A stretch of 64,000 nucleotides of DNA, taken from the NCBI GenBank assembly GCA_018894105.1, contig CM032131.1, positions 20,379,578 to 20,443,577 on the forward strand, given 5' to 3'. Below, one piece after another: positions 39,540 to 53,618 of the stretch. This DNA comes from Jacaranda mimosifolia. Lineage: Eukaryota; Streptophyta; Magnoliopsida; Lamiales; Bignoniaceae. The position numbers were made by a program, and so were the translations under genes. Below the pieces are notes generated by a model. It saw only the letters and a list, made by a program, of their open reading frames with translations. It did no database searches and was not told the origin of the DNA. Every line of letters starts with the position of its first letter. The first letter of the stretch is position 1.

Positions 39540-42500
39540 CATTAATATAGCGATTAAGTTTCTAAAGGTAAAAATGTAAAAATTAACTAAAAGGGCCTGA
39601 TTAAATAAATAATAAGTAAAGTAAAGGGTCAGAGAGCCCAATTAATTAAGTTCACCAAGATGGGCATTTAGTCCCAAGTGGGCGGATGCCCACTAAAGGT
39701 TTAATTACTATGGCTGCGTTTGATATAGCGATTAGTTATTAGGTGAGAATGTATTGGAGTTTGATATAGGTGAGATTATAAATTTATTCCTTCGTTTGAT
39801 ACGTGAGATTGCACCTAAAGATTAGGTACCACACCAGTCTCACCTAATATTCACATATGTGTTTGATACTCTTCTCTATTTTTACTCTGACTATATTGCC
39901 CTCAGTCTAACATTTCTTTCCACCTTATTGCCTCTCGATTGATGGCCACAAGAGCCACCAATTCACCAATTTATTAAACTGCAAACCTAAATCACATTTT
40001 AAGGGCTTGAGGTGAAGGCGTCGTCTGTCTTTTGTTTCCAACCTATAATTGGTGTAAATTAGCCTACAATTTCAATGTCTAAGTCCAACATGGTGCGCGA
40101 ACAGAACATGTGTTCTTTTTCCTTTATGATTTTGGGTATCTTAATGTAAACTTGTTATTCAGTATTTTTGAAACCCAATTTAACAGTAGGCTAGAATTTT
40201 GTGTTTTTGATGGCAATGGTTCCGATTTAAAGCTGTGCCGACCTACTAGATTCATGCAGATTTTAAGAGTAGTAGTTACAGTGAGTTTGTTTCTTTTTTA
40301 TATGCAACTCTTTTAGGTAAAATAGTTATTTTCTACAAAGATTATCACTTGTTTTATAGTGATTTCAACTTATAGAAAATAGTTCGGTATGTTCGATTAA
40401 ATGCCATTGCAATCTGGTTCTTTGTTGGTATGTTAGATTGAATACCATGCAATCTGGTTATTCATATTTGATCATTGAGGTGTTAATAATTTTTTGTGTG
40501 AATTGATGAGTTGCAACTGATTGGTAAAATTTGCATGAGGGATTTGTTTCATTTATGAGTTACTTTTATTGATGAAGACCCGTATGTTGTTGAGATCAAT
40601 TTTGATTTTGGATTCTAAAATACTAGCCTCATCAAAGGCTTTATTTTAGAACTTTTCCCATGTCATTGAACGGACTTGAATTTTTGAAATGCATGCCATG
40701 TGGTTAGTCTGTTGTTTGTTGCTTCATATCGTCTAGAGATACAAATTGTCAGTTCACATTTGAATGCTTATTTGTAGGAAATTTGGTTGAACATATATAG
40801 AAAAATTGCTAATTTGTTGCTCATTTGTAGCATTTTTTCCAAAAAAGAAAAAGAAAAATTCAATATAGAAAATATTTAGAAAATAGCTGCTTACGTACCG
40901 CTTAAACTAGTCACTAATGTCTAGGCGTATATTTGCATAAGTTATTTCCAAATGTTGATACACTTTTGGTAGGCAGATTGCAATAGTATGGTAGTACTAC
41001 TGTTAGAATCACACCTTACATACGCATATCTGTAAAAATTATTTAGTTTGTGATGTGAGGTAGTCGTTTGAAGCAACATAAGTTAAATGCTATTCTCTGC
41101 AGATAGCATGGTGTATTGTTGTTTTATGTTTTTATATAGAATGAATTATGTCGAGTGAGTTATTTGCCTTACTAAGTTTGTCTTGAAGGGTGCAGTGGAA
41201 CTCAAGTCATCGTTGTAATGCCTATGTGGTAGAAGCATGATGGTGCTACGTTAATTGCACACTTCTTAGAATCTTGGGAGATGGTTCTACAAGTATCCGA
41301 AGGGAACTAATCACGTTGGCTACTTCATCTGGTAGGTTCTATATCAAGGGGTAAACTGGCAACTGTCATCTATTGAGCATGGTTCATGCAAATCAACTTT
41401 GGGGGGGCTTTCAGTCCGAGCTATTGTGTTCATTGTCTGGCAGCTTATAAGGGCACCAAGTCCCAAAAAGTGTGTGTTTGGACGATAGAGAGCTTGGTGA
41501 AAGTTCGAATATGGCTCCTTCAATGCATACCCCTCGTTCTGTACGAAGTGGTCCTTTTATTCCCCTTCTCCTAGTATGAAATCTACATTGTTATTACGTG
41601 GTTGTGTTAGATGTGGGCTTGTTGTTATTATTGCGTTTGTTGAGCTGTTAATGGGTTTGGCGATATGAAAGCTTGTGTTCTAATAACGTTAGCATGCTTA
41701 GGTTAGGATGAAATTGTAATATGTTATTCGAGTTGGCAATCAAGTGAGTACGTACATGGATATTTTTATATAATTGATTTTTTACTTATGCTTCCCATAA
41801 ACATCCTATTGATACGGTTTATTTAACATGTTTGTAATGCATGATTTAAAATAATAGTAGCTCTAATTTTCACATGTTTTATCTGTATTAGCACGTGTTC
41901 ATTGTCTATTGTATACATAAATCAAATGAAATTTGTGCTCTTATAATATTTGGTTTCTACACTATTTAAGAATAGATATAAATATTTGACGTAAAGCACA
42001 TCTAATGAATCACAACAATAATTAAATTAATAAAATGAGGTATGCAAATAAAGAACTTTGATATAAACAATTACCTTTCATGGTCAACAGGCAATTTCTC
42101 ACACCCATGAGATTAAGTTGCTATCACTTGAGCATATCCAATGCCACACCATCCGGGAATCATAGAAAGTTTTTCCTTCCACCAGCCTATATCCTTTTTC
42201 ATGGCCATGCAGATTTTTTTATGTGATAGAGGTTTCTTTTCAAGATTCCTATAATGCAAAATCCAAATCTTGCTACGGTGGGAAGAGCACGCCTGGCATT
42301 ATCAGGCTTTGTTTCTTCACTTTTTTATGTCCCAAAAATTTAAAGTTGATATCTACCCTATCAATGAACGCCTGTGGGTAGTGTTACATTTGATCACGAG
42401 TGTGTATACGAAATATTCAATGCATAAGTTGAGTATTGGCACACAATACTGCACGCAGAGCAACACTTTAAGTTTATCATTTCTTTCATATACACATGTC

Positions 42501-42597
42501 CAAACGAAAATTCAAAGATCTAAATGACATGGCTCTATGGAATTCCTAAACTTAAGAGTAAATCTTTTACATTCCTCTATGGGTTGAGAAAATTGAC
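39540..42597. other. Region with a possible DNA-transposon end, no supported gene
   Basis: A segment starting GGCTGCGTTTGATATAGCG (about 39713) looks like the terminal sequence of a PIF/Harbinger or hAT element, but I found no matching opposite end. Between 39990 and 41600 the composition is less AT-rich and resembles a transcribed leader; open frames there are short and unrecognised. Confidence 0.4.
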
Positions 42598-43181
42598 ATG
42601 GAATTCATCTCCCAACTAATGGAGTTTGCTCGTTTGGATGGAAGATCCCTCAATCACTCTGATGTCGTTGTTATTCGGTTTTGCATACACTCAATAAACA
42701 TTAAGTTCATGACCAACTTGACTTACAAGGATGCGTTTCAAATATTTGCAGCAGTGACATACTATGTTTGGGTTTTTGATCTCATTAAATAGTAAACTAC
42801 ATTGAGGAAAATAATATCATGGTGGCAAATATTTAAATTAAATTTTTGTAAATGATGAATCATTAACTACTTATGATTTTGTAATGTTCTAATTAACTAT
42901 TGTTTTTACAGAAATTTCCTTTGTTGGAGGCTTACATGATCAAAGGAGAAGCTCAGTGGTAAGAGCTTAGTGAGATTTTTGACCCTCCTAAGTTGATAAA
43001 CTTATTTCCAGAGTATGACATTATTCAAATTTTGGATGATAGTGCGTATGACGCAGTTGAGCCGATGGTCAGCAATCCTATTGTTACGGTGGCTGCCCAT
43101 GCACCGTCCGTAAGCGAAGCTTTGGATTCTTCATTCTGGAATCATTTATACCATTCTCATGGCCATGATGGTGCGAGTTAG
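42598..43181 (+). pseudogene. MYB/SANT-like protein remnant
   Basis: Two pieces on the plus strand. MEFISQLMEFARLDGRSLNH...IKFMTNLTYKDAF (42598-42789) resembles the plant MYB/SANT-like domain (Myb_DNA-bind_3) that begins FVTLLL...NAKFGTNLTY. After an intron-like gap, a piece at about 42912-43181 runs FPLLEAYMIKGEAQW-stop-ELSEIF and on to LFPEYDIIQILDDS. The domain lacks its usual tryptophans and the second piece holds an in-frame TAA. Such proteins occur as the second ORF of PIF/Harbinger elements and as host L10-interacting MYB proteins; I infer the former. Confidence 0.5.
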
Positions 43182-44959
43182 GACTCAGTGAAGTTAATGA
43201 ATCAGATTCCATTTTCAACTCATGTGTCAATCCCTTCCCTGATATGCACGATAGTTTGTGGACAGAGTAGGATGACTAAGAATTGTTTGGTATTTTACAA
43301 CATTTCCCAAGTGGAGGTCTAGCAAGCTCATACACGAGTTCCAGTAGCACCCCAAGGTGCACAACAAAAAAATGAGGTTGCCTTGGTCTATTTTAATGTC
43401 TTATCGTGTTTCCATTGCTACTTGTTTCAATATTTTTCGTTATCCTCTAATTAAGTGTAGTATGCCTATTTTTTCCTACGTGATTTGGCATGTATGAACG
43501 TTAGAAGATCGACGGTGTACATTCTACGAGTTATAATGTCATAATTTCTTATTTTTTATTGATGTTTTCAACTCAATGTCATATTAGCAAATCTCATTTT
43601 AAAAATAGGAGGAGACGGGATGAAACAAAGTTATGGCAGCATAACTTGTTTAGATGAAATATTAAATTGAGTTTATCCAATACATAATAGTGCTGTGGTG
43701 AGTACGTATGGTAGTTCTATGTATAACAGGATTATCTATCATGTTCAATTGCCCATTTTTTGCATTTTTTGATTCGAGTAAAAAATTAAATTAATATTGA
43801 GTTCAACCAATATTATGAGAGCTTTCACAAAGAGGTAAACATTATTTTGTGCTTGTGTGTTTCTCCAAAATGTTTGTTCATTTGCTACGGTATTATTTAT
43901 GATGTAGATTAAAAACAAGAAAAGGCCGTAATTTGTCAACCACCATATAAATATGTACAAACCATTAGCAAATTAGTTACATAGCAATTTCTTGAACCAT
44001 AGCCAGAAACATAAAATTAATCAATTTTGGAAACATGTATCCTTCAAGAGATAGGCAAACTTTCAATTCTGAATGCATTAATAAATTAGCAATCTGAATG
44101 GAGTTTTTGCATTAAGTTGGCCATTGCCCGTATGTACCCATGCAACCAATGAATTATAAATAGGATAATACTCTTTTAGGAACCATACATGTTAAGGTAA
44201 TTTTGAATTGAAAGTATAACGAATCATACAACAAGAACATACACAATAGTCCATCATTCTCAAGCATTCAATCTTTAGAAAAACATCAAATTTACGGAGC
44301 TTTGCTGTGGTAGGATACCAACTAACCTAGTTTAGGGGATGCCTGCTTCAAAGTTACTTAAGGTAGCAAAAAACTTGCACCAACTGAGGCATTAGCACAG
44401 AAAGAAAACCAAGAACACATTAACATTTTGCCCACCACCTTATAGCTGCTTACTGAAGGAAACTTAAAATTATAGTTCACAGATTGATAAACCAATAACA
44501 AACTAATCGTAATGAAGTATATTGCAGGAATCAAAGGCCATATCCAAAAACATATATACATTATGTGGAAAAATAATAATATAACATCATCAAAGGTTTT
44601 GTGCAGCACCACAAACCATTACACACAAAAAAGTCTAACATACTAGGAACATGGTCCTAATACATTACAAAGCATATTATAATGGTTAGATAATGGTAAG
44701 GTAGGCTAATGAGAGCACGAAGGAGAGTGCAGTGTACCAGATAGTATTAAGCAGACAAAACGGGCCTGAGCCTCTTTGTTCATCCCCCAGAAAGCATCCA
44801 TATCCACCTTATTGTGCGCCAGATGATGCATAGCCTTGATCTACTCATCCAAAGTCAAATCTGGAATATCTTGTAGAGCCTCAAACAAAGAAGTTCTCAA
44901 TGAGGAGTCCAAGTCTGGTGTATGTGCCTGTGATTGGAGCTACTTTTCATCGATACTCC
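43182..44959. other. No gene seen
   Basis: AT-rich sequence between the plus-strand MYB remnant and the minus-strand one. The part next to 44960 probably includes the decayed 3' end of the minus-strand MYB/SANT reading frame. No element ends are recognised. Confidence 0.45.
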
Positions 44960-45796
44960 CTAAGGTGGTTTTGGTGTCTTCGAGCAGTGTCCCCATCATC
45001 TTTTCAAAGTTAATAGTGCATGGATCGATCTTCTTTCGTTTGCCAAAGGAGGATGCCTTTTCTTTGACCTAAAACCAGATGGTGGAGTGACAGAGATTGC
45101 ATCAAATTCGACATTAGTCCCCCCCAAAAATCCATTAGGTGGCTCTCCACTCTTAGTAGCCTTCTCTCCGTTGTTTTAGGAACCATGTAACCATACTTGT
45201 ACAACATTTGCTACATCAAACACTTGCTCTCCAGTGGCCCTATCGTTCCCAAAGATCTCTACCCAACTATCATACCATGGATGCGGCTTCCCTCTGAGCT
45301 TTGCTGCATCAAGATTCGCCTACACAATATGTTTGTAGATATAAACATGTTTTGTTGAGTTAATAGTAGCATGAGAGTGTATTACAAAAGAAAAATAAAA
45401 TGTATTTTGTACCTTAATGTATTTAGCCCAAACTGCTTCTGACTCTACCATAATCATGTGTGTCGTAGGATCCATAGTTATGCCCCCATTTCCACTACAT
45501 CCAAGTATGCCTCTTAGGGTTGAGTATGTTTTCTTTGTTTTTTTCCACACTTGAAGCTTCAATTTGATATGTTTCACGAGGATGCCACCATTCGAAAATT
45601 TTTAGGCTAGCATTAATTCCAACCTCACCATGTAACCGCCCTTAAAAGAGTTATCGCCATGCCAACCACCTGCACTCAAGTTCTTCAATGCATGTATCAA
45701 TGCCTCATCCTCTTCATAGGTTCAGAAACGATGTGGGGCAGCAGTTGCTTTATTTGACCTTTCAGTGCTGTGAGAGGAGTACCCAGATTGCGCCAT
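44960..45796 (-). pseudogene. MYB/SANT-like partner ORF of a PIF/Harbinger element
   Basis: The first exon (45796-45413) opens MAQSGYSSHSTERSN and contains a SANT-like domain: TYEEDEALIHALKNLSAGGW, then KHIKLKLQVWKKTKKTYSTL and VESEAVWAKYIK. A GT-AG intron follows and the next exon starts at 45319 with ANLDAAKLRGKPHPWYDSW. Two in-frame stops hit the domain: TGA where the conserved tryptophan of RFWTYEEDE is expected, and TAA after LELMLA. Further stops follow downstream. In active PIF/Pong-type elements such a protein works with the transposase during transposition. Confidence 0.75.
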
Positions 45797-46128
45797 GACC
45801 TTTCATTAACAAACAAATATTTGTATCAATTAACACAAATATATTAACTTGACCTATAACTAAGTAGCAAACTAATCTTCTCATTTAGTATAATTAAAAC
45901 TATAAATACGTGCAAACGTAGCTCATAGGTGCACACATAGATTAAAACAAACAAATGCCAAACCCAAAAGTTAAAACCACAAATTGCATTTCAAACTAAT
46001 AGTATGCTTATGAAACATTGCAGATACAATACAGTTTCAAATATAAATTCATAGACAAGCATATATGTTCAAGTAATCTACACATACGTATAGCTATATC
46101 ATTACTCTTAGGACTTCACCCCTATTTC

Positions 46129-47449
46129 CTACTTGTCTATTCTACTTAGACATCTATTGGCCCCCCACAATGATTGGTACAAATTGGCAGCCAATTGATC
46201 ACACCAATTACTCCACTCGAATGAGCTCTCAATCGTCTCAATATGATCAACACCCATTTGTTGATCACTCCCTTCTATACCCCCCAATATAGTTTCTTCC
46301 AAAGGGTCGATAGGAATCTGTGTGCGAATGTAATTGTGCAGAATTGCACACGCCAATATTATCATATTTTGTGTTTTGATTAGATAGTAAGTGGTGCTAT
46401 TTAGTACCGCCCATTGCTCCTTCAACAGTCCAAAAGCCCTCTTAATAACATTGCGTTTCTTAGCATGTTTCATGTTGAAATACTCTCGAGGATTTTGTGG
46501 TGCTAGTGCTCCGTCAATCCATTCATTGAGGTGGTATCTGATGCCACGATATGGGGTAAAAAAACCTTCACAATTGGTGTAACTAGTGTCACATAGGTAG
46601 TAATTTCCTACAAAGTATGAGTAAGGTTAGATACTATCGAAGTCCATACTACAATAATGTAGAAGCATACATGTACATGGCAGGTAATTTAGATTACCAA
46701 ATAGGACTTTAGTCTATTAGGTTTGTTAACAGCTACACTAATACCCTACTATATGCAGTGGAGCCTTCATATCCGACAAGTACGTAAATGAAATTCATTT
46801 TGTAACTGTATACACCAAGAATGTTCATAGCTATATCACCCTTCCTAGACCTGTACCGTGTTTACTCATTGGCTAGTATGCACACCAATATGTAGGTGCC
46901 ATCAAGGGCGCAAAGACAACACTACATGAAAAAGATGGTAATTTCATGTAAATAACAATACCACAAATTAATTTCTATAGTGCTTTTATTCATTCATAGA
47001 TTTAAACATACCTTAAAGCATCTCCATGTATCACTAGTATAATCATCACCGACAGGTTAAGGATTGACAAGGAGCAATGGACTAATCTTTATAACTGCTT
47101 TAGCACATTGCTTGAAATACTTGCTAACTATATGGCCGGATCTTTTAAAATCATGTTTCATGATCATATTTTTCTTATAATGTGCTAGTATGGACAAAAA
47201 ATGTAGCAATTTTTTCAGGAATTCCTACAAATTTTTAATGTTGAAGCCCCCTACAAGCTTAAGCAAATAACAAAGCCTCCAAAATGCATTTATATCCATA
47301 CGCAAGTTATCTAAACAAGCTTGATCATTTATTTCCACAATCCCTCTCAAGTGTTTTAGTTGATCAGGTATCTTAGAAAATGATGCACCACCTCCTAGGT
47401 ATTCAATTTCGCATACCCCTTGTACTCCCATAATGTATAAGGTAGGCAC
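46129..47449 (-). pseudogene. PIF/Harbinger transposase (HARBI1-like, DDE_Tnp_4), inactive
   Basis: The minus-strand pieces follow the HARBI1 order: RGIVEINDQACLDNLRMDIN and FWRLCYLLKLVGGF (47360-47230), LSILAHYKKN and KHDFKRSG (about 47185-47135), CLCALDGTYI (about 46920-46890), [20 protein letters not shown] and [12 protein letters not shown] (about 46835-46740), then ATG-less text to NMKHAKKRNVIKRAFGLLKE and ACAILHNYIRTQIPIDPLEE (46480-46300). Relative to the family, the first catalytic Asp is kept, the second is Tyr (AYSRVL for ADSRVL) and the Glu is Lys (NVIKRAFG for NVIERAFG). Stops also break the frame. The MYB/SANT partner lies just downstream on the same strand. Confidence 0.85.
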
Positions 47450-50400
47450 GATAAAACAAAAAAATGCAAACTATCATTCAGAGCAAAATATATAAATTCA
47501 TATAAAAATATAGATTTTGGTATCCAAATCCATGCCAATACCTTATAGAAAATCTAAAAGGAAACAAAACTCCTGTGATTAAAAGTGTTATTGTCTCAAA
47601 TTAGATAGAAATACATGTTCAACTTTAATTCAGAATATATACATTATCACACAAACATCCATATACGCACAGACTAATTAATTGTCCATCATCAAGAAGG
47701 ATAAATTAATGGAACTAGATTGATCAAGACATAACCACACTTCAACAATGAAGAATTATACAAGATTAGATGCATGAGCTACTTGTGATTTCAACTTAGC
47801 ATACGAGTATATCATTTTTAGTAATGGGCATACAAGTATGCCGGTGGGTTAAATGACCACATATGATTATATATCATTTTTAGTAATAGGTGAAGATAAG
47901 TTGGGGGAAGATAAAAATAACATAACATAATTGAGAATAAAATTTCCCAATCAATAACATAATAAATAAAAATACAAATGAGGATTTTATTATTTTTTGA
48001 ATTTTAAACTTATATTTTATTTTATTTTTTTACAAAAGCAAAATTGGACTACAAAGAATTTTATATACCTCATGTTTTACTTCCAATCTAATTGACATAA
48101 TAAAAGGTATTTTTATAGAACCACTTCTACTTTCATTTCTTTATAAAATTTATTTTCGCCCCAACCATACGTACAATGAATGCATTAGTCAAATGAATTC
48201 TTCATGACTGGGAAAATCTAAAGTTCTCATTCCCTCAAACATTTTTACTAATAAAATGCTATAATACTGGAATTCTACAAAACATTGTATGTTGCAGTTC
48301 AGCAGTGGCCAATGCACACACACACACACATATATATCACACACACATTGTGTGTGTGTGTAACTCTAAATTTTGTCTGCTTGCTACTAGATGATGGGAA
48401 GTATTTAAAACTCAATACCTTTTCTCTTTCAAAATTTCAACTTATTGCAAATTATATCATTTACATTGTATCTCAATTTCTACTCTAATAAAAAATTTAG
48501 TTATTTTTGTTTTATCCTTTAATTGCCTAAATAAAAGTTCAATATTTTCACAAAGTTTGATCCTTTGTTATGCAGATGATCTAGTAGTATAGATGATGAT
48601 TTGCAAGCAAAAATCACATATAAAGTGGCAAATAATTGCTGCATAATTCTATTTATGTAATATCAACTTAATTAAATTTTAAAACTTATTACCATGGTTT
48701 GTGCTTCTATTTGTATCTTATGCTAGAAATAGAAACTTGGGCATATAATGATCCACACATGTTTCAAGTAAATATAATAAAATCTAAGGTTATTTCCTTT
48801 TGATGTCGAACATGGCGGTGCACTAATTTTGCCTATGATGCATCCAATTACAAATGCACTCTAATTCTTCCAAGTCTCTGTAATTAGACTCAACCATGAA
48901 AATGAAGTCTCTTTACCTAAATTGCAAGATGAAAATGCAGTGCAATAAACATAGCTTTTGATTACAAAAACATTATTTTTTGGTAGAATTTAGCTTATCA
49001 ATTCACTCTTTCTGATACAAACTTTTAAACTGTCCAAATGTTTTCCAAAATTAATACCCCAACAACAATCCAAAGTTACATGTTCAAACCAATACTAAAC
49101 AAAACCCCAGATAATATGGTGGAGAATTTGATATGAAACACCAAAAATTATCAACAAGATTCGTTACCCGTACATAGATTTCGCACTGTGTTTTACAAGC
49201 TCCGTTGCCCTCACTTGTAACCACAGAGGGATGATAAAACCCGAACCTAGTACAATGAGGGAACAATAAATTACATCGACAGAAATCGTAGGTCCCCAAC
49301 TTTAATGGGTAAGGAATCAACAGGAAAAAAAGGCTCAACATTGGAAAAAAAGGGTAGCAGAAACTCAGCCTCGGCAAAATAGATAATTCTTCTTCCACAG
49401 ATTTACGCCATTTCAAAGTGGAGGATCTCCTAAATCCATGGAATACCTATGCGCTAGGGTTCCTCAGGACGTCAGTGACAGGGAGAATTAAGATTTTGAG
49501 CGAGTGTATATCAAAGCTAGGAAAACGACAGCTAATGAGAAAAGGACAAAATTGTAAAATTTAGCATTTTAGTGGAGGACAAAATCAATATTTTCCCTTA
49601 AAGCTGGATTGAAACTGTTAGCTCGATTATCCAATCTTGGCCCAAACCCCACTACTAGAATAGCGCCCAATAACATGAACAGTGTTAGACCATGGATTAT
49701 ATGTGGGTCGACTGTCATTTCTCACAGTGCATATCAAATGTGAGACTACATGAGATTAGTATATTGTGTAGGGGCTAATCACACACATCAAATGAGGCTT
49801 ATAAATACAAACTTTCAAAGTCAAATAAGACACGAAAAGTCAATTGCAAAAAAATCAAAAGCTCTGATTCTATGCAAACGCATTTTAGAACAAAGAACTC
49901 ATTAATTTGCTGATTTTAAGAAAGGATCATTACTCTATTTTCAAGAAGTATCAATAATTTAATTAAACAAAAATATTAAGATTAGTTTGTCATTAAAAAA
50001 TACTTTTAGTGCTTCAATTTAATTATATATTTTTATTTCAAGAATGATTTAAAAGTTTATCTAAATAAAGTAATTGATAATTTAAGTTGTCAAAAATAAA
50101 TTATTTTTCTTATCTAATAATCTTTTTCGTATTTCAAAGATATAATCACTTTATTTTCAGTTGAAGTATTCATTTTTTATTTTATTTTATTTTAATTAAA
50201 TTATTTTTTTCCTCATCAACTTAGAGTTTTAAACATATGGATAATTTTTTAAATAATTTATGTTCAATATATTTCATAATGAAGAAAGACTTAACAATCA
50301 TGATTACCTTTTATATATTATAATTTGCTTAAAGTCTTTACAACTTAACCATATCTTATAAGAAGGATAATACACCTATTTTGTGGAATATCAAATCATT

Positions 50401-50870
50401 AATTTCTTTGTGAAAATTTTAAAATTTGATAAATGAATAAATTGCAATAATTGATATATCTAATTCTTAAATTTATTAAAAAAATTTCAAATTTAATTAT
50501 TTTATGATAATTGCTTTTAAATATATAAATTTTTTTTAGCTAAAATCATATGTCAAGAATATAATTAATAATGTAGTTTGAATTTCAAGTATAATATAAA
50601 ATATAAGAAATTACATCATGCAACTTCCATTATCTCTCAATTTTTTTTTATATTATTAAAATTTTCAACTAAAAAGATTTAATTTTCCAACAATTAACAC
50701 AATAATAGAAAATCAATTCCCAAATATCTGAAGCAAATTCCTTTTGAGGTATTTAAGCATATTGTTAGTGTAATCAAAATTTTTAAATATTTGATAAATG
50801 AACACTTAAAATTACATCAATCTTTATATTTTTTAGTACACATATTTATAGATTTTTTAATATTTATGTC

Positions 50871-50913
<43 letters not shown>

Positions 50914-52002
50914 TATATATATATATATATATTACTTATTTGTTTTTGTTTAGTAGGAATTTACAAAAGAATGGTTTATATACATACTATTTGGTAGGAA
51001 TAGTGTTAGATCAATAAAGTTTATTAAAACTAAGAATCGTCTTAATTATTTGTACATATTGTATTTGATGATATATTAATATGTGCTATATATATATATA
51101 TAGTTAAATAGCTATTATTTCATAATACTTTGCGTAGAATGTAAAAAAGTCATTTGATTATCTTAAAAATGATGAAAAAAATCCATAAACAAAAATAAAT
51201 ACACTTATTATGTTGACAAATAATTAACATTTTAAATGAGTGATATAAAAATTGTTACAATGACCTTTGCAATATAAACGGGATCATACCAATGATCAAA
51301 TTTTTATATTTCAAAAAAATAGTTTGCTTCTACATCATATTAAAAGATATATTTTATATATAAAATTCAAAAGTATATTAAATAAAAATATTTTTCTTCT
51401 ACATCATATTAAAAGATATATTTTATATATAAAATTCAAAAGTATATTAAATAAAAATATTTTGCTCCATCATTTATTATCTTTTCTTATTAATTTTTTT
51501 AAATTTTAACAATTTTAAGAATTATAATTTATAAATTTAAAGTTAGCAATTTCGAATGCTTTGGTAGTGTTTGAATCTATGTTGTATGTATGATTTGATT
51601 ATGTGTTTATTGTGTGTTTTGGGAGAATGAATGTTGACAGAATTGTGGGAGAATGTGAAGTGAAGGTTGTGGAATGTGATTGATGTTTGATTATGTTTTT
51701 TGGAATAGTTAAAAAATGGTTGTTGGGAGTTTTGATATGTTTGGTTATGTTTTAAAGAGACATTTTATACTGTAAATGTCAAATCAATGCCTTTGTGTTG
51801 GTGTTTGGGGGTGAAATTTGAGTTTAATGAATTTTTTTTAATGTAATGATAATAATAAAGTATGCTGTGTATATATGTATATATATGTAGTGAATGGATA
51901 TGATTATGTTGTAAGTTTGTAATAATTGATTAAATGATTAAGTGGGTTGTATTTTAATATTTTATGGATTTGTTTGTTTGTAGATTTTTTATAATTATTT
52001 TT
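47450..52002. other. AT-rich DNA, no supported gene
   Basis: A region near 49080-49440 is less AT-rich and has a minus-strand open frame of 110 codons, possibly the leader of the Harbinger element, but I recognise no domain in it. A (CA)n...(GT)n inverted microsatellite lies at about 48318-48361 and (CA)n(TA)n at about 50872-50932. From 49900 to 51540 the DNA is very AT-rich. The stretch after 51550 looks like dispersed-repeat sequence. Confidence 0.45.
51327..51464. repeat. Two tandem copies of a 69-bp unit
   Basis: The unit beginning CTTCTACATCATATTAAAAG is repeated at 51327 and 51396, nearly perfectly. Because 69 is a multiple of three, it also appears as a duplicated 23-residue block in a spurious open frame. 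The near-identity suggests a recent duplication. Confidence 0.85.
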
Positions 52003-52039
52003 AATAATAATAATAATAATAATAATAATTATTATTATA

Positions 52040-52087
<48 letters not shown>
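52003..52087. repeat. (AAT)n-(ATT)n microsatellite, left of the plastid insertion
   Basis: An AAT run passes through AATTATTATTATAATT into an ATT run, making an imperfect inverted repeat. It ends immediately left of plastid-like sequence. Confidence 0.85.
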
Positions 52088-52089
<2 letters not shown>

Positions 52090-52589
52090 TACTTGGAGGA
52101 CTCTTCTGACAAAATAAAAAATATGTAATTGTCAGCAAAGTTGTTTCTTTTTTTTTTTTTTTCTTCAGTTCAAATCCAAAAGATTCTTCTTACTTATACA
52201 TAAGGCATAGGTAGTCGATTCAGCAAGGGATAAAAGAAGGACAATGCCCTTTTTTTGAATAAGCGGTTCAAATTATTTTATCGAGATGAGTGTTCTATAT
52301 CGATAAAATATTCATTTTAAAACCATCTCTATATTAACATGGTGGTAGAAAGAGTACCATGCTGCGTCTAGACTTCAAACGGTTTGCTTTAACCATCTCA
52401 ACAACCTCACATTATTGGTTGCTAGAGAATCAAAGTGGATTTGCCAATTAATCACGAAATGTTGTGGTTCTTCCATATAATTTCTTAAAAAGTAATTCGA
52501 GAGACCATGCACCTTTCTTTCCTAGTTCTAACGGAAAAGGGTACAGTTGATTGGATCCAGCATATTCTTGAAATAAACAACTCACACAC

Positions 52590-52732
52590 ACTCCCTTTTC
52601 AAAAAAGATCAATACACCAATCACTACACTTAGATTTATTAGATTTGTTGCTAAAATATCGGTATTAAATCCAAATCTCACTGCAGATGGCCAGTGGCCC
52701 AAAGAAACGAAAGAATCAGTTACATTTTTCAT
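52590..52732 (-). pseudogene. atpF: atpF exon 1, plastid-derived
   Basis: Encodes [20 protein letters not shown] and [20 protein letters not shown], the N-terminal membrane part of ATP synthase subunit b, ending at the group II intron start near 52591. GSFGFN, as I remember the plastid protein, reads RFGFN with a preceding V, and GKG reads EKG. Exon 2 is absent from the window, so no complete protein is possible. In plastids the product forms the stator of CF1CF0 ATP synthase. Confidence 0.85.
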
Positions 52733-53105
52733 ATAATCTCCTCTTGTAGGTAGACTAAAAAATCGACCAGAGTTCTTTTTCTATCACTTTGCCCCTCTTT
52801 ATTCTTTTTTTTTTTTTTTGAAATCGAGTCAAAAAATATTCGAGTTATAAAGTATGAACTACCCCTTGATTATTGTATTGCAACACCTCATAAAAAGAGT
52901 TTTCCTTGGACTACGAACGGGAAGGATGAAAGCGAATTGGTATGCTAATTCCTCATATGCAAATCAACCCTTCCCGTAGGTTATTTTCTCAACGAATAAA
53001 GAATTGTAGGAGCGAAATCTTGATCTAATTTGAAAAAGCAAACGACAAGTCCAAGGCAATAAAATAGAAAAAATATGTATTTTTCCTATTTCTAAGATTA
53101 AACAA

Positions 53106-53414
<309 letters not shown>

Positions 53415-53535
53415 TTAATTATTCCATTGATAGGATTCATCCAGTCAAAGTAACTAAGAACTTCAAATTTAAGTAATAATATTATTGAATCATCAAAACT
53501 ACTTCGATATCTCTTTTTTATTATTATTATAATTT

Positions 53536-53608
<73 letters not shown>

Positions 53609-53618
53609 TATTATTATT
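53536..53618. repeat. (TAG)n-(TAA)n microsatellite, right of the plastid insertion
   Basis: A GTAGTAGTA run changes into a long AATAATAAT run and then flips to TTATTATTAT, directly after plastid-like spacer sequence. It mirrors the AAT/ATT tract on the other side of the insertion. Confidence 0.85.

Noticed and set aside
49084..49416. 110-codon minus-strand frame in a less AT-rich island
   Set aside because: No domain recognised; could be a leader of the Harbinger element, but not supported as a protein.
39713..49700. A single 10-kb Harbinger element with GGCTGCGTTTG at the left end
   Set aside because: No matching inverted end or TTA/TAA duplication could be found on the right, and the plus-strand MYB remnant does not fit one element.
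52448..52732. 94-codon frame starting as atpF
   Set aside because: Only the first ~47 codons are atpF exon 1; the rest is translated group II intron.
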